From Inquilinus limosus DSM 16000 (GTDB lineage: Bacteria; Pseudomonadota; Alphaproteobacteria; DSM-16000; Inquilinaceae): a stretch of DNA of 64,000 nt. The stretch is from positions 615,320-679,319 of the forward strand of contig NZ_AUHM01000002.1 of NCBI RefSeq assembly GCF_000423185.1. Reading direction: 5' to 3'. The notes beneath the pieces were generated by a model. That model searched no databases. It saw only the letters and a list, made by a program, of their open reading frames with translations, and had not been told where the DNA came from. A program made the translations under genes and the position numbers. Positions 8,307 through 17,419 of the stretch are shown piece after piece (the first letter of the stretch is position 1; each line of letters starts with the position of its first letter).

Positions 8307-8459
8307 CAAAATTAATTCATTTCCATCATGAGCCAGGATTGGAGAGAGTCCGGTCCAGGCCCGCTCGAGCGGCCCACACCGACACCCTCCGCCGCGCCGG
8401 TACCGGTTCGCGCAAGCTCTTTGCGCGGCGGCGCGGCCTGTCGCTTCGAGAGAAGGATC

Positions 8460-9998
8460 ATGGCTCTGTCCCCATCTGCCCGGAACATGGCCGCGCTGGT
8501 CGGCGTCTGCCTGGCCTCGCTGATGTTCGGCCTCGAGATCTCCAGCGTGCCGGTGATCCTGCCGACCCTGGAAACGGCGCTGCCGGCCGATTTCAGGGGC
8601 CTGCAATGGATCATGAACGCCTACACCATCGCCTGCACCACGGTGCTGATGGCGACCGGCACCCTGGCCGACCGCTACGGCCGCAAGCGCGTCTTCGTGG
8701 TCACCACCGTCGCCTTCGGGATGACCTCGCTGATCTGCGGCCTGGCCCAGAGCGCGTCGGTGCTGATCGCCGCCCGCTTCCTGCAGGGCCTGGCGGGCGG
8801 CGCCATGTTCACCTGCGTGGTCGCGATCATCTCGCACCAGTTCCAGGACGGGCGCGAGCGCGGCCGCGCCTTTTCCACCTGGGGCGTGATCAGCGGCATC
8901 GGCCTCGGCTTCGGCCCGATCATCGGCGGCCTGATCGTCACCTGGTCGAGCTGGCAGTGGGTGTTCCTGATCCATGTCCCGCTGACCGTCCTGGCGCTGA
9001 TCCCGGCCGTGATCGGCATCCGCGAATCGCGCGACCCGCACGCCCAGAAGCTGGATGTCGCCGGTATCGTCACCCTGACGCTGGCGGTGTTCGGCCTAGC
9101 CTATCTGATCACCCAGGGGGCGGAGCTGGGCCGCGCCACGGCGATCGGGCTCGCCGTCCTGACCGTCGCCAGCTTCGCCGGATTCCTGGTGGCGGAGCGG
9201 ATCAGCCCGCATCCGATGTTCGACTTCTCGGTGTTCCGGATCCGTCGGTTCAGCGGCGCGATCATCGGCTGCATCGGCATGAACTGCTGCTACTGGCCGT
9301 TCATGATCTACCTGCCGATCTACTTCCAGGGCGGGCTCGGCCTCGACAGCCGGACCGTGGGCCTCCTGCTGCTGGCCTACACCATTCCGTTCCTGGTCAC
9401 GCCGCCGCTGGCCGACCGCCTGCTGCAGCGCCGCGGCCCGCACATGATCATCCCGTTCGGCATGGCCGTGATGGGGACCGGCTTCCTCCTGATGTGGCTC
9501 GGCAGCGGGGTCGAGCAGGCCGGCTGGCTGACCGTGCTGCCCGGCACGCTGCTGGCCGGCATCGGGCTGGGCCTGACCAGCACGCCGGTGACCAACACCA
9601 CCACCGGCTCGGTCCCCGCCAACCGGGCCGGCATGGCGTCCGGCATCGATATCAGCGCCCGGCTGATCACGCTGGCCATCAACATCGCGGTGATGGGGCT
9701 GATCCTGGTGGAAGGGATCCGCTGGTCGCTGCCGGACGCCATGGCCGGTGCTCTCGACGCATCGCAGTTGCAGGCGCTGACCGCCTCCGTCGCCGCCGGC
9801 AATCTCGGCGCGCTGCCGCAGGCCTATCCGGCGCTGGCGACGCTTGACCCGTCGGGGGCCGCCGTGCACACGGCCCTGGTCAAGGGCTTCGGCTGGGTGA
9901 TGCTGTATGGCGGCGTCGGCGCCTGGGTCCTGGCCGCGCTCAGCTTCGCGATCTTCGGCCCGGCCCGGTCGTGCCGGGCGCAGACCGCGGAGGCGTGA
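8460..9998 (+). CDS. MFS transporter, DHA2 family (EmrB/QacA-like)
   Basis: A 512-residue inner-membrane drug:H+ antiporter. It has about 14 hydrophobic segments, motif A in the first cytoplasmic loop (GTLADRYGRKRVFV, near residue 68), LQGLAGGAMFT in helix 4 and GPIIGGLIVTWSSWQWVF in helix 5. I start at ATG 8460 with AAGGA upstream; the longer frame back to 8328 is compositionally biased and lies in the promoter region. It diverges from lysR, and its 3' end overlaps the convergent tetR by 59 bp. No membrane-fusion partner is adjacent, so it probably acts alone. Confidence 0.9.
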   Translation: MALSPSARNMAALVGVCLASLMFGLEISSVPVILPTLETALPADFRGLQWIMNAYTIACTTVLMATGTLADRYGRKRVFVVTTVAFGMTSLICGLAQSASVLIAARFLQGLAGGAMFTCVVAIISHQFQDGRERGRAFSTWGVISGIGLGFGPIIGGLIVTWSSWQWVFLIHVPLTVLALIPAVIGIRESRDPHAQKLDVAGIVTLTLAVFGLAYLITQGAELGRATAIGLAVLTVASFAGFLVAERISPHPMFDFSVFRIRRFSGAIIGCIGMNCCYWPFMIYLPIYFQGGLGLDSRTVGLLLLAYTIPFLVTPPLADRLLQRRGPHMIIPFGMAVMGTGFLLMWLGSGVEQAGWLTVLPGTLLAGIGLGLTSTPVTNTTTGSVPANRAGMASGIDISARLITLAINIAVMGLILVEGIRWSLPDAMAGALDASQLQALTASVAAGNLGALPQAYPALATLDPSGAAVHTALVKGFGWVMLYGGVGAWVLAALSFAIFGPARSCRAQTAEA

Positions 9999-10575
9999 GC
10001 CCGTCGATCAGCGCCGCCAGCACCGCCCGCCACTCGGCCGGGTCGGCCCCGCCGGCGATGGCGAGCGCCGCGCGGTCATAGGCGGCACCCAGCAGCTGGG
10101 CGGCGGCGTCCAGCGGCAGGGGGCGCAGCGCCCCGGCCGCCATCGCCGCCGCCAGCCCTTCGCGCAGTGTCCGGCCGCCGTGCCGGGCATCGATCTCGTC
10201 CAGCGCCTGCCGCCCCAGCACGGCCGGCGCTTCGATCAGCAGCAGCCGGGTCCGGCCCGGCACCACCATGGCCCGGAGGAAGGCGTCGCCGCCCCGGGCC
10301 AGCGCTTCGAGGGGCGGCAGGCCGGCCGGGGCGGCCTGCTCGATCTCTTCGGCCACGGCCGCGGCCTCTGCCTCGATCACGGCGTGGAACAGCGCCTGCT
10401 TGTCGGCGAAGTGGTGATACAGCGCCCCGCGCGTGACGCCGGCGGCGGCCACCAGCTCCGGCGTTCCCGTCTCGGCGTAGCCGCGCTCGACGAACAGCCG
10501 GCGCGCGGCCGCGACCAGCGCGGCCTGCGTCCGGTCCGACCGCTCCCGATTGGTTCTGCGTCCTCGCTCTTGCAT
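9940..10575 (-). CDS. TetR family transcriptional regulator
   Basis: A 211-residue repressor with a TetR helix-turn-helix at about residues 10-55 (VAAARRLFVERGYAETGTPELVAAAGVTRGALYHHF) and an all-helical ligand domain. I start at ATG 10575. An in-frame ATG at 10617 exists, but the intervening codons are the two operator-like palindromes. No good ribosome site precedes 10575, so the mRNA may be leaderless or start at 10617. It diverges from a glyoxalase-fold gene with two matching palindromes between them, so it most likely represses both itself and that gene. Confidence 0.85.
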   Translation of the reverse strand: MQERGRRTNRERSDRTQAALVAAARRLFVERGYAETGTPELVAAAGVTRGALYHHFADKQALFHAVIEAEAAAVAEEIEQAAPAGLPPLEALARGGDAFLRAMVVPGRTRLLLIEAPAVLGRQALDEIDARHGGRTLREGLAAAMAAGALRPLPLDAAAQLLGAAYDRAALAIAGGADPAEWRAVLAALIDGLTPPRSAPGTTGPGRRSRS

Positions 10576-10619
10576 ACATGCAGCCTGTATGTTAACCCAA
10601 AAACATGCACCTTGCATGT
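10576..10619. promoter_or_regulatory. Twin TetR operators
   Basis: Two 17-bp palindromes with the same consensus lie between the divergent genes. The first is at 10576-10592 (ACATGCAG-C-CTGTATGT, one mismatch). The second is at 10603-10619 (ACATGCA-CCT-TGCATGT, perfect 7-bp arms). Their centres are 27 bp apart. The first directly abuts the tetR start codon, so binding there would also block initiation. Confidence 0.7.
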
Positions 10620-10643
10620 TTATGCGGCCGGGAGGAAAAGTCC

Positions 10644-11057
10644 ATGAGGACCACCAGCTACTATCCCGTGATCATGACGCCGGAGGTCGCCGCGACCGCC
10701 GCCTTCTATGTCCGGCACTTCGGGTTCCGGCCGCTGTTCGAGGCCGAGTGGTACGTCCATCTGCAGTCGGCCGAGGAGACGCAGGTCAACCTCGCCATCC
10801 TCGACGGCAGCCACGGCACCATTCCTGCGGCCGGCCGGGGCCGCGTGTCCGGGCTGCTGCTGAATTTCGAGGTGGAGGATGTCGACGCCGAATACGAGCG
10901 GCTGAAGGCGGCCGGGCTGCCGATCCTGCTGGACCTCCGCGACGAGGATTTCGGCCAGCGCCACTTCATCACGCAGGATCCGAACGGCGTGCTGATCGAC
11001 GTGATCAAGCCTATCCCGCCGGCGCCCGAATACGCGGCGCAATACGCCCAGGGCTGA
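10644..11057 (+). CDS. VOC/glyoxalase-fold protein
   Basis: A 137-residue protein of the vicinal-oxygen-chelate superfamily: beta-alpha-beta-beta-beta modules starting [25 protein letters not shown] and ending [21 protein letters not shown]. Members are metal-dependent lyases or dioxygenases, or bind drugs such as bleomycin and fosfomycin. Control by the divergent TetR suggests a response to a small toxic compound (inference). GGAGG at 10631-10635 supports the ATG at 10644. Confidence 0.85.
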   Translation: MRTTSYYPVIMTPEVAATAAFYVRHFGFRPLFEAEWYVHLQSAEETQVNLAILDGSHGTIPAAGRGRVSGLLLNFEVEDVDAEYERLKAAGLPILLDLRDEDFGQRHFITQDPNGVLIDVIKPIPPAPEYAAQYAQG

Positions 11058-11077
11058 CCGACGGACGGATCGCCTCC

Positions 11078-11542
11078 CTACCCCAGCCGCCCCTCGCGCA
11101 GCGCGGCGATCAGCCCGTCGCAGCCGGTCTCGATCAGGTCCAGCACGTGCTCGAAATCGGCGCTGCCGCCGTAATAGGGATCGGGCACGTCCCGTCCCTC
11201 CAGCCCCGGCGCGTGATCGAGGAACAGGCCGATTCGGCCGGGACCGGCGACGGCGATCCGGCGCATCCGGTCGAGATGCGTGCGGTCCATCGCCAGAAGC
11301 AGGTCGAAACGGCGGAAATCCGCCCGTTCCAGCTTGCGGGCGCGCAAGGGGCGCAGATCGTAGCCGCGCGCCGCGGCCGCGCGGATCGCCGGCGGATGCG
11401 GCGGCTCGCCGGCATGGAAGCCGTGGGTGCCGGCGCTGCCGACCGCGTGGTCCAGCCCGGCGGCCGCGAGCTTGGCCCGCATCACCGCCTCGGCGGTCGG
11501 CGAGCGGCAGATGTTGCCGGTGCAGACGAACAGGATGCGCAT
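11078..11542 (-). CDS. Low-molecular-weight protein-tyrosine phosphatase family protein
   Basis: A 154-residue cytosolic phosphatase. The P-loop CTGNICRSP is at residues 7-15, with catalytic Cys7 and Arg13. The general-acid aspartate lies in the late DPYYGG motif. Length is standard. It could act on protein phosphotyrosine, on arginine phosphate, or in exopolysaccharide control; sequence alone does not decide. An AGGCGGC site precedes the ATG. It is a single gene between a glyoxalase-fold gene and an aldo/keto reductase gene. Confidence 0.92.
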   Translation of the reverse strand: MRILFVCTGNICRSPTAEAVMRAKLAAAGLDHAVGSAGTHGFHAGEPPHPPAIRAAAARGYDLRPLRARKLERADFRRFDLLLAMDRTHLDRMRRIAVAGPGRIGLFLDHAPGLEGRDVPDPYYGGSADFEHVLDLIETGCDGLIAALREGRLG

Positions 11543-11589
11543 GCCGCCTGGATAACCGGAGCCTATCCAGGCGGCAACGCGTCCGATCG

Positions 11590-12579
<990 letters not shown>

Positions 12580-12649
12580 GGTCTCTCTCCTTGATCTCTG
12601 CCGCCCGGTTCGTGGAGGCCGGCACGGCACGGGCAGGAGAATGGGGGCT

Positions 12650-12661
12650 GCACGATCGTGC
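12650..12661. promoter_or_regulatory. Short palindrome in AKR-lysR divergent region
   Basis: GCACGATCGTGC is a perfect 12-bp palindrome midway between the divergent aldo/keto reductase and lysR starts. It is a candidate regulator site, but at this GC content such short palindromes arise by chance. Confidence 0.3.
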
Positions 12662-12706
12662 GATAACCCGTAGAGATCGACATGAGCTGATGAGCAGGAT
12701 TCAGGA

Positions 12707-13615
12707 ATGCTCCGCCCCGACCTTCCCGACCTGGCCGCCTTCGCCGCGGTGGCGCGGCACCGCAGCTTCCGCAAGGCGGCGATCGAGCTGGGCCTGTCCG
12801 CCTCTGCCCTCAGCCATGCGATCCGCGGGCTGGAGGAACGGCTGGGCGTGCGGCTCTTGAACCGCACCACCCGCAGCGTCACCCCGACCGAGGCCGGCGA
12901 CCGTCTGCTGGCGCGGCTGGAGCCCGCCTTCCGCGACATCGCGGGCGCGGTGGAGGAGATCGACCAGTTCCGCCACCGGCCGGCCGGCTCGCTGAAGATC
13001 ACCGCCTCGATCCCGGCGGCGGCGCTGATCCTGGCGCCGATGGTGGCCCGGTTCCTGGCCGCCTATCCGGAGATCCGGCTGGAGGTGTCGGTCACCAGCG
13101 CCCTGATCGACATCGTGGCCGGCGGCTTCGACGCCGGCGTCCGCCTGGGGGAGCAGCTGGAGCGGGACATGGTGGCGGTGCGATTCGGCGGCGAGCAGCG
13201 GCTGGTCGTGGTCGCCGCCCCCGCCTATCTCGCCGGACGGCCGCCGCCGCGGACGCCGCGCGACCTGACCGAGCACGCCTGCATCGGCTACCGGTTCCCG
13301 AGCGGCGTGGTCTATGCCTGGGAGTTCGAGAAGGACGGCCGGGAGCTGACCGTCAGCCCGGAGGGGCCGCTGATCGTCAACGACCAGCGGCTGCTGATCC
13401 AGGCGGTGCTGGACGGCGCCGGGCTGGGCTTCGTCTTCGAAGGCATGATCACGGCCGAGCTGGCCGACGGCCGGCTGGTCCCGCTGCTGCAGGACTGGTC
13501 GCCGCCCTTCCCGGGCTTCTTCCTGTACTATCCGCGCCAGCGCCAGATGCCGGCGGCGCTGCGGGCCTTCGTCGACTTCATCCGCGCCGACAACCTGGCC
13601 GTCAGCCGGCGCTGA
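12707..13615 (+). CDS. LysR family transcriptional regulator
   Basis: A 302-residue regulator. The winged helix occupies residues 1-65 (LAAFAAVARHRSFRKAAIEL, SASALSHAIRGLEERLGV), followed by a LysR substrate domain with an LKITASIPAAALILAPMV start that is typical of the YafC/DmlR branch. Members next to aldo/keto reductases often activate them in response to the substrate. The C-terminus is intact, and a palindromic repeat follows 40 bp downstream. Confidence 0.92.
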   Translation: MLRPDLPDLAAFAAVARHRSFRKAAIELGLSASALSHAIRGLEERLGVRLLNRTTRSVTPTEAGDRLLARLEPAFRDIAGAVEEIDQFRHRPAGSLKITASIPAAALILAPMVARFLAAYPEIRLEVSVTSALIDIVAGGFDAGVRLGEQLERDMVAVRFGGEQRLVVVAAPAYLAGRPPPRTPRDLTEHACIGYRFPSGVVYAWEFEKDGRELTVSPEGPLIVNDQRLLIQAVLDGAGLGFVFEGMITAELADGRLVPLLQDWSPPFPGFFLYYPRQRQMPAALRAFVDFIRADNLAVSRR

Positions 13616-13655
13616 TGGGCCGACGAGGCCGAACGGTTCAAGCCGATTCCCACAC

Positions 13656-13739
13656 CGTCATGGCGAGGCGCGCAGCGCCGTGGCCATCCAGAGGGCGGCG
13701 CCACTGGATGGCCACGCCCCTTCGGGGCTCGCCATGACG
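13656..13739. repeat. Palindromic intergenic repeat (GTCATGGCGAG family)
   Basis: An 84-bp imperfect palindrome. CGTCATGGCGAG at the left matches CTCGCCATGACG at the right. Inner arms CCGTGGCCATCCAG and CTGGATGGCCACG enclose 12 bases, and each half carries a small extra hairpin. CCCACAC/GTGTGGG just outside extends the symmetry to about 13649-13751. It lies between the convergent lysR and metQ-like genes and could end transcription from both sides. Confidence 0.85.
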
Positions 13740-13779
13740 ATGTTGTGTGGGAGCTGCAGTGCACCCACTCACCATCCCG

Positions 13780-14598
13780 TCAGTCGTTCACGGGGATGAC
13801 CGAGCCGTGGTAGCGGTCGCGGATGAACTTCGCGACCGCCGGCGAGGCCAGCAGTTCCGCCAGCCGCTTGATCCGCGGGTCGCCGGCCAGCTTCGGCGTG
13901 GTCACCAGGATGTTGGCGTAGGGGTTGCCCTCGGCCTTCTCCAGCCCCAGCGCGTCCCTGGCCGGGGTCAGCCCAGCCTCGAGCGCGTAGTTGCCGTTGA
14001 TCACCGCCAGGTCGACGTCGTCGAGCGCCCGCGGCAGCAGCGCCGCCTCGACCTCCAGCACCTTGAGATGCTTCGGGTTCTCGGCGATGTCGTTGGGCGT
14101 CGCCAGCTGCTTGTCCGGCTCGGCGAAGCCGTCCTTCAGCCGGATCAGCTTCTGGTCCTGCAGCAGGTACAGGGCACGGCTGAGATTGGTGACGTTGTTC
14201 GGCACCGCCACAGTGCCGCCGTCCCTCACCTCGGCGAAGCTCTTCGCCCGACGCGAATAGACGCCGAGCGGCTCGATATGCACGGTCGCGGCCACGGCGA
14301 AGGTCTCGTCCAGCGCCTCCTCCTGCGAGCGCAGATAAGGCAGGTGCTGGAAGTAGTTGGCGTCGACGTCGCCATGCGCCAGCAGTTCGTTCGGGTTCAC
14401 GGCGGTCGAGAGCTCGATGATCTCGAGCTTCAGGTCGGGCGCCTGGCTCTGCGCGAAGGCCAGGATCTCGGCATGCGGCACGGCGTCGGCGGCGACCTTC
14501 AGCGGCGCGTCCTGCGCCAGGGCGGCGCCGGCCAGGGTGAAAGGCAAGGCGGCAGCGATCGCCGCCCGCGCCAGGCGGGCGGCCAGGGTACGGATCAT
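13780..14598 (-). CDS. MetQ/NlpA family binding protein
   Basis: A 272-residue periplasmic binding protein of the NlpA family, which includes D/L-methionine-binding MetQ. Recognisable blocks are the VPHAEIL, DVDANYFQHLPYL and VAVPNNVTNLSRALYLLQ motifs and a final VAKFIRDRYHGSVIPV. The signal peptide ends LAGAALAQ with no lipobox cysteine, so it should be cleaved by signal peptidase I and be soluble, unlike E. coli MetQ. No metI/metN genes are adjacent. It follows an oxygenase gene by 33 bp on the same strand. The ligand may be an S-containing compound related to the oxygenase product. Confidence 0.85.
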   Translation of the reverse strand: MIRTLAARLARAAIAAALPFTLAGAALAQDAPLKVAADAVPHAEILAFAQSQAPDLKLEIIELSTAVNPNELLAHGDVDANYFQHLPYLRSQEEALDETFAVAATVHIEPLGVYSRRAKSFAEVRDGGTVAVPNNVTNLSRALYLLQDQKLIRLKDGFAEPDKQLATPNDIAENPKHLKVLEVEAALLPRALDDVDLAVINGNYALEAGLTPARDALGLEKAEGNPYANILVTTPKLAGDPRIKRLAELLASPAVAKFIRDRYHGSVIPVND

Positions 14599-14631
14599 AA
14601 TAGACCTGTGGGTTCGGTTGGCGCGGCGTGT

Positions 14632-15663
14632 TCAGGCGGAGGCGGCTTGCGCCGCCAGGACATCGGCGTAGTGGCGCTGCGCCACATCGGGGTGGGAGCG
14701 CAGCCGGCCTTTCAGGTAGTTCGGGCCGACATCGTGGAACAGCGGGTTCTGCGGGTCGCTGGCCGGGCCGCGCGCCTCCGCCGCCAGGGCCGGCGGCAGC
14801 TCGAGCAGCGGCACCGTCGCATCGAGCCGGGCGCCGAGGAAGAAGGCCACGGACAGCCGGTCGGTCCCGGCCGGGGGCGTGATCACCCGGTGCACCGTGG
14901 CGCGCAGATAGCCGTTGGTGGCGAGCTCCAGCAGCTCGCCGATATTGACCACGAAGGTGCCCGGCACCGGCTCGGCATCGATCCAGCGCCCGTCCTCGCC
15001 CTCGACCTGCAGGCCCCGCTGCGTGTCCTGCAGCAGCAGGGTCAGGAAGCCCGAATCCTTGTGCGCGCCGACGCCCTGGTCGCTGCCGGTGGCCTCGCGC
15101 CCCGGATAGCGGATGATCTTGATGTGCTGGTTCGGCGTGTCGCCATAGATCGGCTCCAGCGCATCCTTCGGCTGGCCCAGCGCCGCGGCGAAGGCTTCGA
15201 GCAGCCGGATCGCCACCCGCGTCAGCTCCGCCTGCCAGCGCAGCAGCACGGTCTTCAGCTCCGGCTGCGCCGCCGGCCACTGGTTCGGCCCCTGCAGCCG
15301 CAGCCAGGGCGGCACGCCCGGCCCCTGCGGGATCGCCGGCCGCTCCGCCCCGATGTCGAACTGCTCGCGCCAGTCCGGCTCGCCGCGCGTCCGCTCCCAG
15401 GCGGCACGGGTGTAGCCGCGGAAATGCGGCGAATGCACCATCTCGATCGCCAGCTTGTCGGCCTCCGGCAGGGCGAAGAAGCGGCGCGCCTCGGCCTTCA
15501 CCTGGCCCACCAACGTCTCCGGCACGCCATGCCCGCCGAGATAGAAGAAGCCGACGTCACGGGCCGCCGCGCGCAGCCGCTCCAGGAAGGCTTGGCGCGC
15601 CGCCGGCCCGGCGTCGAGCTGCGACAGGTCGAGCAGGGGAAGGGCGAGCGTGTCGGTGGCCAT
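14632..15663 (-). CDS. 2-oxoglutarate/Fe(II) oxygenase, isopenicillin-N-synthase-like
   Basis: A 343-residue non-haem iron oxygenase. The N-terminal DIOX_N region contains LPLLDLSQLDAG and GFFYLGGHGVP. The Fe(II) facial triad is seen as His201, Asp203 (GAHKDSG) and His258 (TVHRVI), and the 2-oxoglutarate-binding Arg-x-Ser follows in TDRLSVAFF. Members hydroxylate or oxidatively cleave small molecules. Here the gene heads an operon with a MetQ-type binding protein, so the substrate may be an imported amino acid or organosulfur compound (inference). ATG 15663 has GAGGTGACC upstream. Confidence 0.87.
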   Translation of the reverse strand: MATDTLALPLLDLSQLDAGPAARQAFLERLRAAARDVGFFYLGGHGVPETLVGQVKAEARRFFALPEADKLAIEMVHSPHFRGYTRAAWERTRGEPDWREQFDIGAERPAIPQGPGVPPWLRLQGPNQWPAAQPELKTVLLRWQAELTRVAIRLLEAFAAALGQPKDALEPIYGDTPNQHIKIIRYPGREATGSDQGVGAHKDSGFLTLLLQDTQRGLQVEGEDGRWIDAEPVPGTFVVNIGELLELATNGYLRATVHRVITPPAGTDRLSVAFFLGARLDATVPLLELPPALAAEARGPASDPQNPLFHDVGPNYLKGRLRSHPDVAQRHYADVLAAQAASA

Positions 15664-15721
15664 GGTCACCTCGGGCAGAATCATCGGCGCGAGGTCGCGC
15701 CATCCGTTAATTTACATATCC

Positions 15722-15734
15722 CGACAGCATGTCG
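15722..15734. promoter_or_regulatory. Hairpin/palindrome upstream of the oxygenase-metQ operon
   Basis: CGACA-GCA-TGTCG is a perfect 5-bp-arm palindrome within an AT-rich block (15709-15765) that must contain the promoter of the minus-strand oxygenase operon. It is a candidate operator. I see no S-adenosylmethionine riboswitch core here. Confidence 0.35.
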
Positions 15735-15775
15735 ATTTATATAACAACATTTATAAGATAATTATGCCTGCCGGA

Positions 15776-16606
15776 TCAGGCACGGCCACGCCGCTGCGGC
15801 AGCGCCGTCAGGTCGGGCGGCGGGACCGGTCGCAGGCTCTCATAGGCCAGCCGGACCGCCGCGGCGCCATGGGTGCGTTCCAGCCGCCGGACGGTGAAAT
15901 GGGCCCGCGCCAGGCGCCGGAAATGCTCCAGGAAGGCCAGGTTGACCGCGGCGCCGGCGGCCGCGCCCAGGACCGGCGCCGCCTGGGCCGACAGCTTCAG
16001 CAGCACCGGGCCGCTGAACCGGGCGGCGACGGCCGAGACCAGCCGGGGCATCACCGACGCGGTCGCGTTCGGCACCACCCGGGCCAGCGCGATGCGGGTG
16101 GCCAGATAGCCGGTCTCGACCGCGTCGTCCGAAGGATCGGGCCGGCCCATGGCGAAGACCTTGAGGCATTCGATCGCGGTCTCCGGGGCGGACGGATCCT
16201 CCCCCGCCGCCTTCGCCTCGGCCGCGATCTGGCGCAGCAGCAGGGCGGTGGAGACCGGCAGCTCCAGCAGCGTGCCGGGCAGGCCGAAGCCGCCGCCGGC
16301 GGCGCCGCTGGCCGCCGCCAGGCCGCGATGCAGCCACGATTCGGATTCCCGCGGCACCCGGCGGCCGGGACCGCTGCGCAGCGCCGCCTTCAGCGCCGTG
16401 GCGATGGCGCGGCGGACAGCGCCGTCCAGCACCTTCTGCACCCCGGCGGGCAGGTTGCGCTTCAGCGCCTCGACCGGCGTCCCGGCCATGGCGGACAGGC
16501 GCGCCACCAGCGAGTCGTGATCGAGCACCCTCTTCGCCTCGGCCAGCTCGGCCATGGCCTCGGACGGCAGGGGCAGCGGGGCGGGGAGTGCGGCGGCGGT
16601 GGTCAT
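15776..16606 (-). CDS. EcsC family protein
   Basis: A 276-residue protein of the EcsC family, named after a protein encoded with the B. subtilis EcsAB transporter; the biochemical role is unknown. Visible features are the Gly/Ala-rich central block (GLAAASGAAGGGFGLPGTLLELPVSTALLLRQIA, read in two parts around residue 120), the ECLKVFAMG stretch and a hydrophobic PVLGAAAGAAVNLAFLEHF segment that may touch the membrane. It diverges from the sirtuin gene with 75 bp between the starts. The ribosome site is weak. Confidence 0.82.
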   Translation of the reverse strand: MTTAAALPAPLPLPSEAMAELAEAKRVLDHDSLVARLSAMAGTPVEALKRNLPAGVQKVLDGAVRRAIATALKAALRSGPGRRVPRESESWLHRGLAAASGAAGGGFGLPGTLLELPVSTALLLRQIAAEAKAAGEDPSAPETAIECLKVFAMGRPDPSDDAVETGYLATRIALARVVPNATASVMPRLVSAVAARFSGPVLLKLSAQAAPVLGAAAGAAVNLAFLEHFRRLARAHFTVRRLERTHGAAAVRLAYESLRPVPPPDLTALPQRRGRA

Positions 16607-16681
16607 AGGCAACAGATTGGGGGCCGAGGCGCGGCGACAAGGGCCGTTGAGCCGGGACCGCACCGTCGCCATGATCCCGGC

Positions 16682-17419
16682 ATGAAACGCATCGAGCCCG
16701 GCGATCCGATCGTGATCCTGACCGGGGCCGGCATCTCGAAGGAGAGCGGCCTCGACACCTTCCGCGACGCCGGCGGCGTGTGGACCCGGTACCGGCTGGA
16801 GGATGTGGCGACGCCCGAGGCCTTCGCCCGCGATCCGGAGCTGGTGCACGGCTTCTACAACGCCCGCCGCCGCACCCTGGCCGACCCGTCGGTCCAGCCC
16901 AATGCGGCGCATGCGGCGCTGGTCCGGCTGGAGCGCGACTGGCCCGGCCCGGTGCTGCTGGTCACCCAGAATGTCGACGACCTGCACGAGCGCGCCGGCA
17001 GCCGCCGCCTGATCCACATGCATGGCGAGCTGGGCCGTGTCCGCTGCCTGTTCTGCGATCACGGCTGCGCCTGGGCCGGCGACCTGTCGGTCGACACCCC
17101 CTGCCCGTCCTGCGGCGAGGCCGGCGGGATGCGGCCCGACGTGGTCTGGTTCGGCGAGATGCCGCTGGCGATGGCGGAGATCGAAGCGGCGCTGGCCGGC
17201 TGCCGGCTGTTCGTGTCGATCGGCACCTCCGGCACCGTCTACCCCGCCGCGGCCTTCGTCCACCAGGCGCTGGACGCCGGCGCCCTGACGGTCGAGCTGA
17301 ACCTGGAGCCGGGCCAGGTCTCCGACCTGTTCGAGATCCGCCGCCACGGCCCGGCGACGCGGCTGGTGCCCGGGTTCGTCGACACGCTGCTCTCCGGCCG
17401 GGCCCTGATGAAGCGATGA
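16682..17419 (+). CDS. cobB: NAD-dependent protein deacylase, sirtuin (CobB type)
   Basis: A 245-residue Sir2 enzyme that removes acyl groups from protein lysines using NAD+. Motifs are GAGISKESGLDTFRD (about 14-28), TQNVDDLHERAG, catalytic His114 (HMHGEL), a zinc site with CLFC and CPSC pairs, and ELNLEP near the C-terminus. Tyr59 and Arg62 (FYNARR) match the residues of E. coli CobB and SIRT5 that bind succinyl or malonyl groups, so desuccinylation is likely as well as deacetylation. It overlaps the next gene by ATGA. Confidence 0.94.
   Translation: MKRIEPGDPIVILTGAGISKESGLDTFRDAGGVWTRYRLEDVATPEAFARDPELVHGFYNARRRTLADPSVQPNAAHAALVRLERDWPGPVLLVTQNVDDLHERAGSRRLIHMHGELGRVRCLFCDHGCAWAGDLSVDTPCPSCGEAGGMRPDVVWFGEMPLAMAEIEAALAGCRLFVSIGTSGTVYPAAAFVHQALDAGALTVELNLEPGQVSDLFEIRRHGPATRLVPGFVDTLLSGRALMKR

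Noticed and set aside
8328-8459. N-terminal extension of the DHA2 exporter
   Set aside because: The extra 44 residues are Pro/Arg-rich and lie in the divergent promoter region; ATG 8460 has AAGGA.
15664-15775. Possible SAM riboswitch before the oxygenase-metQ operon
   Set aside because: Only a 13-bp palindrome is visible; the pseudoknot pattern of SAM-II could not be drawn.
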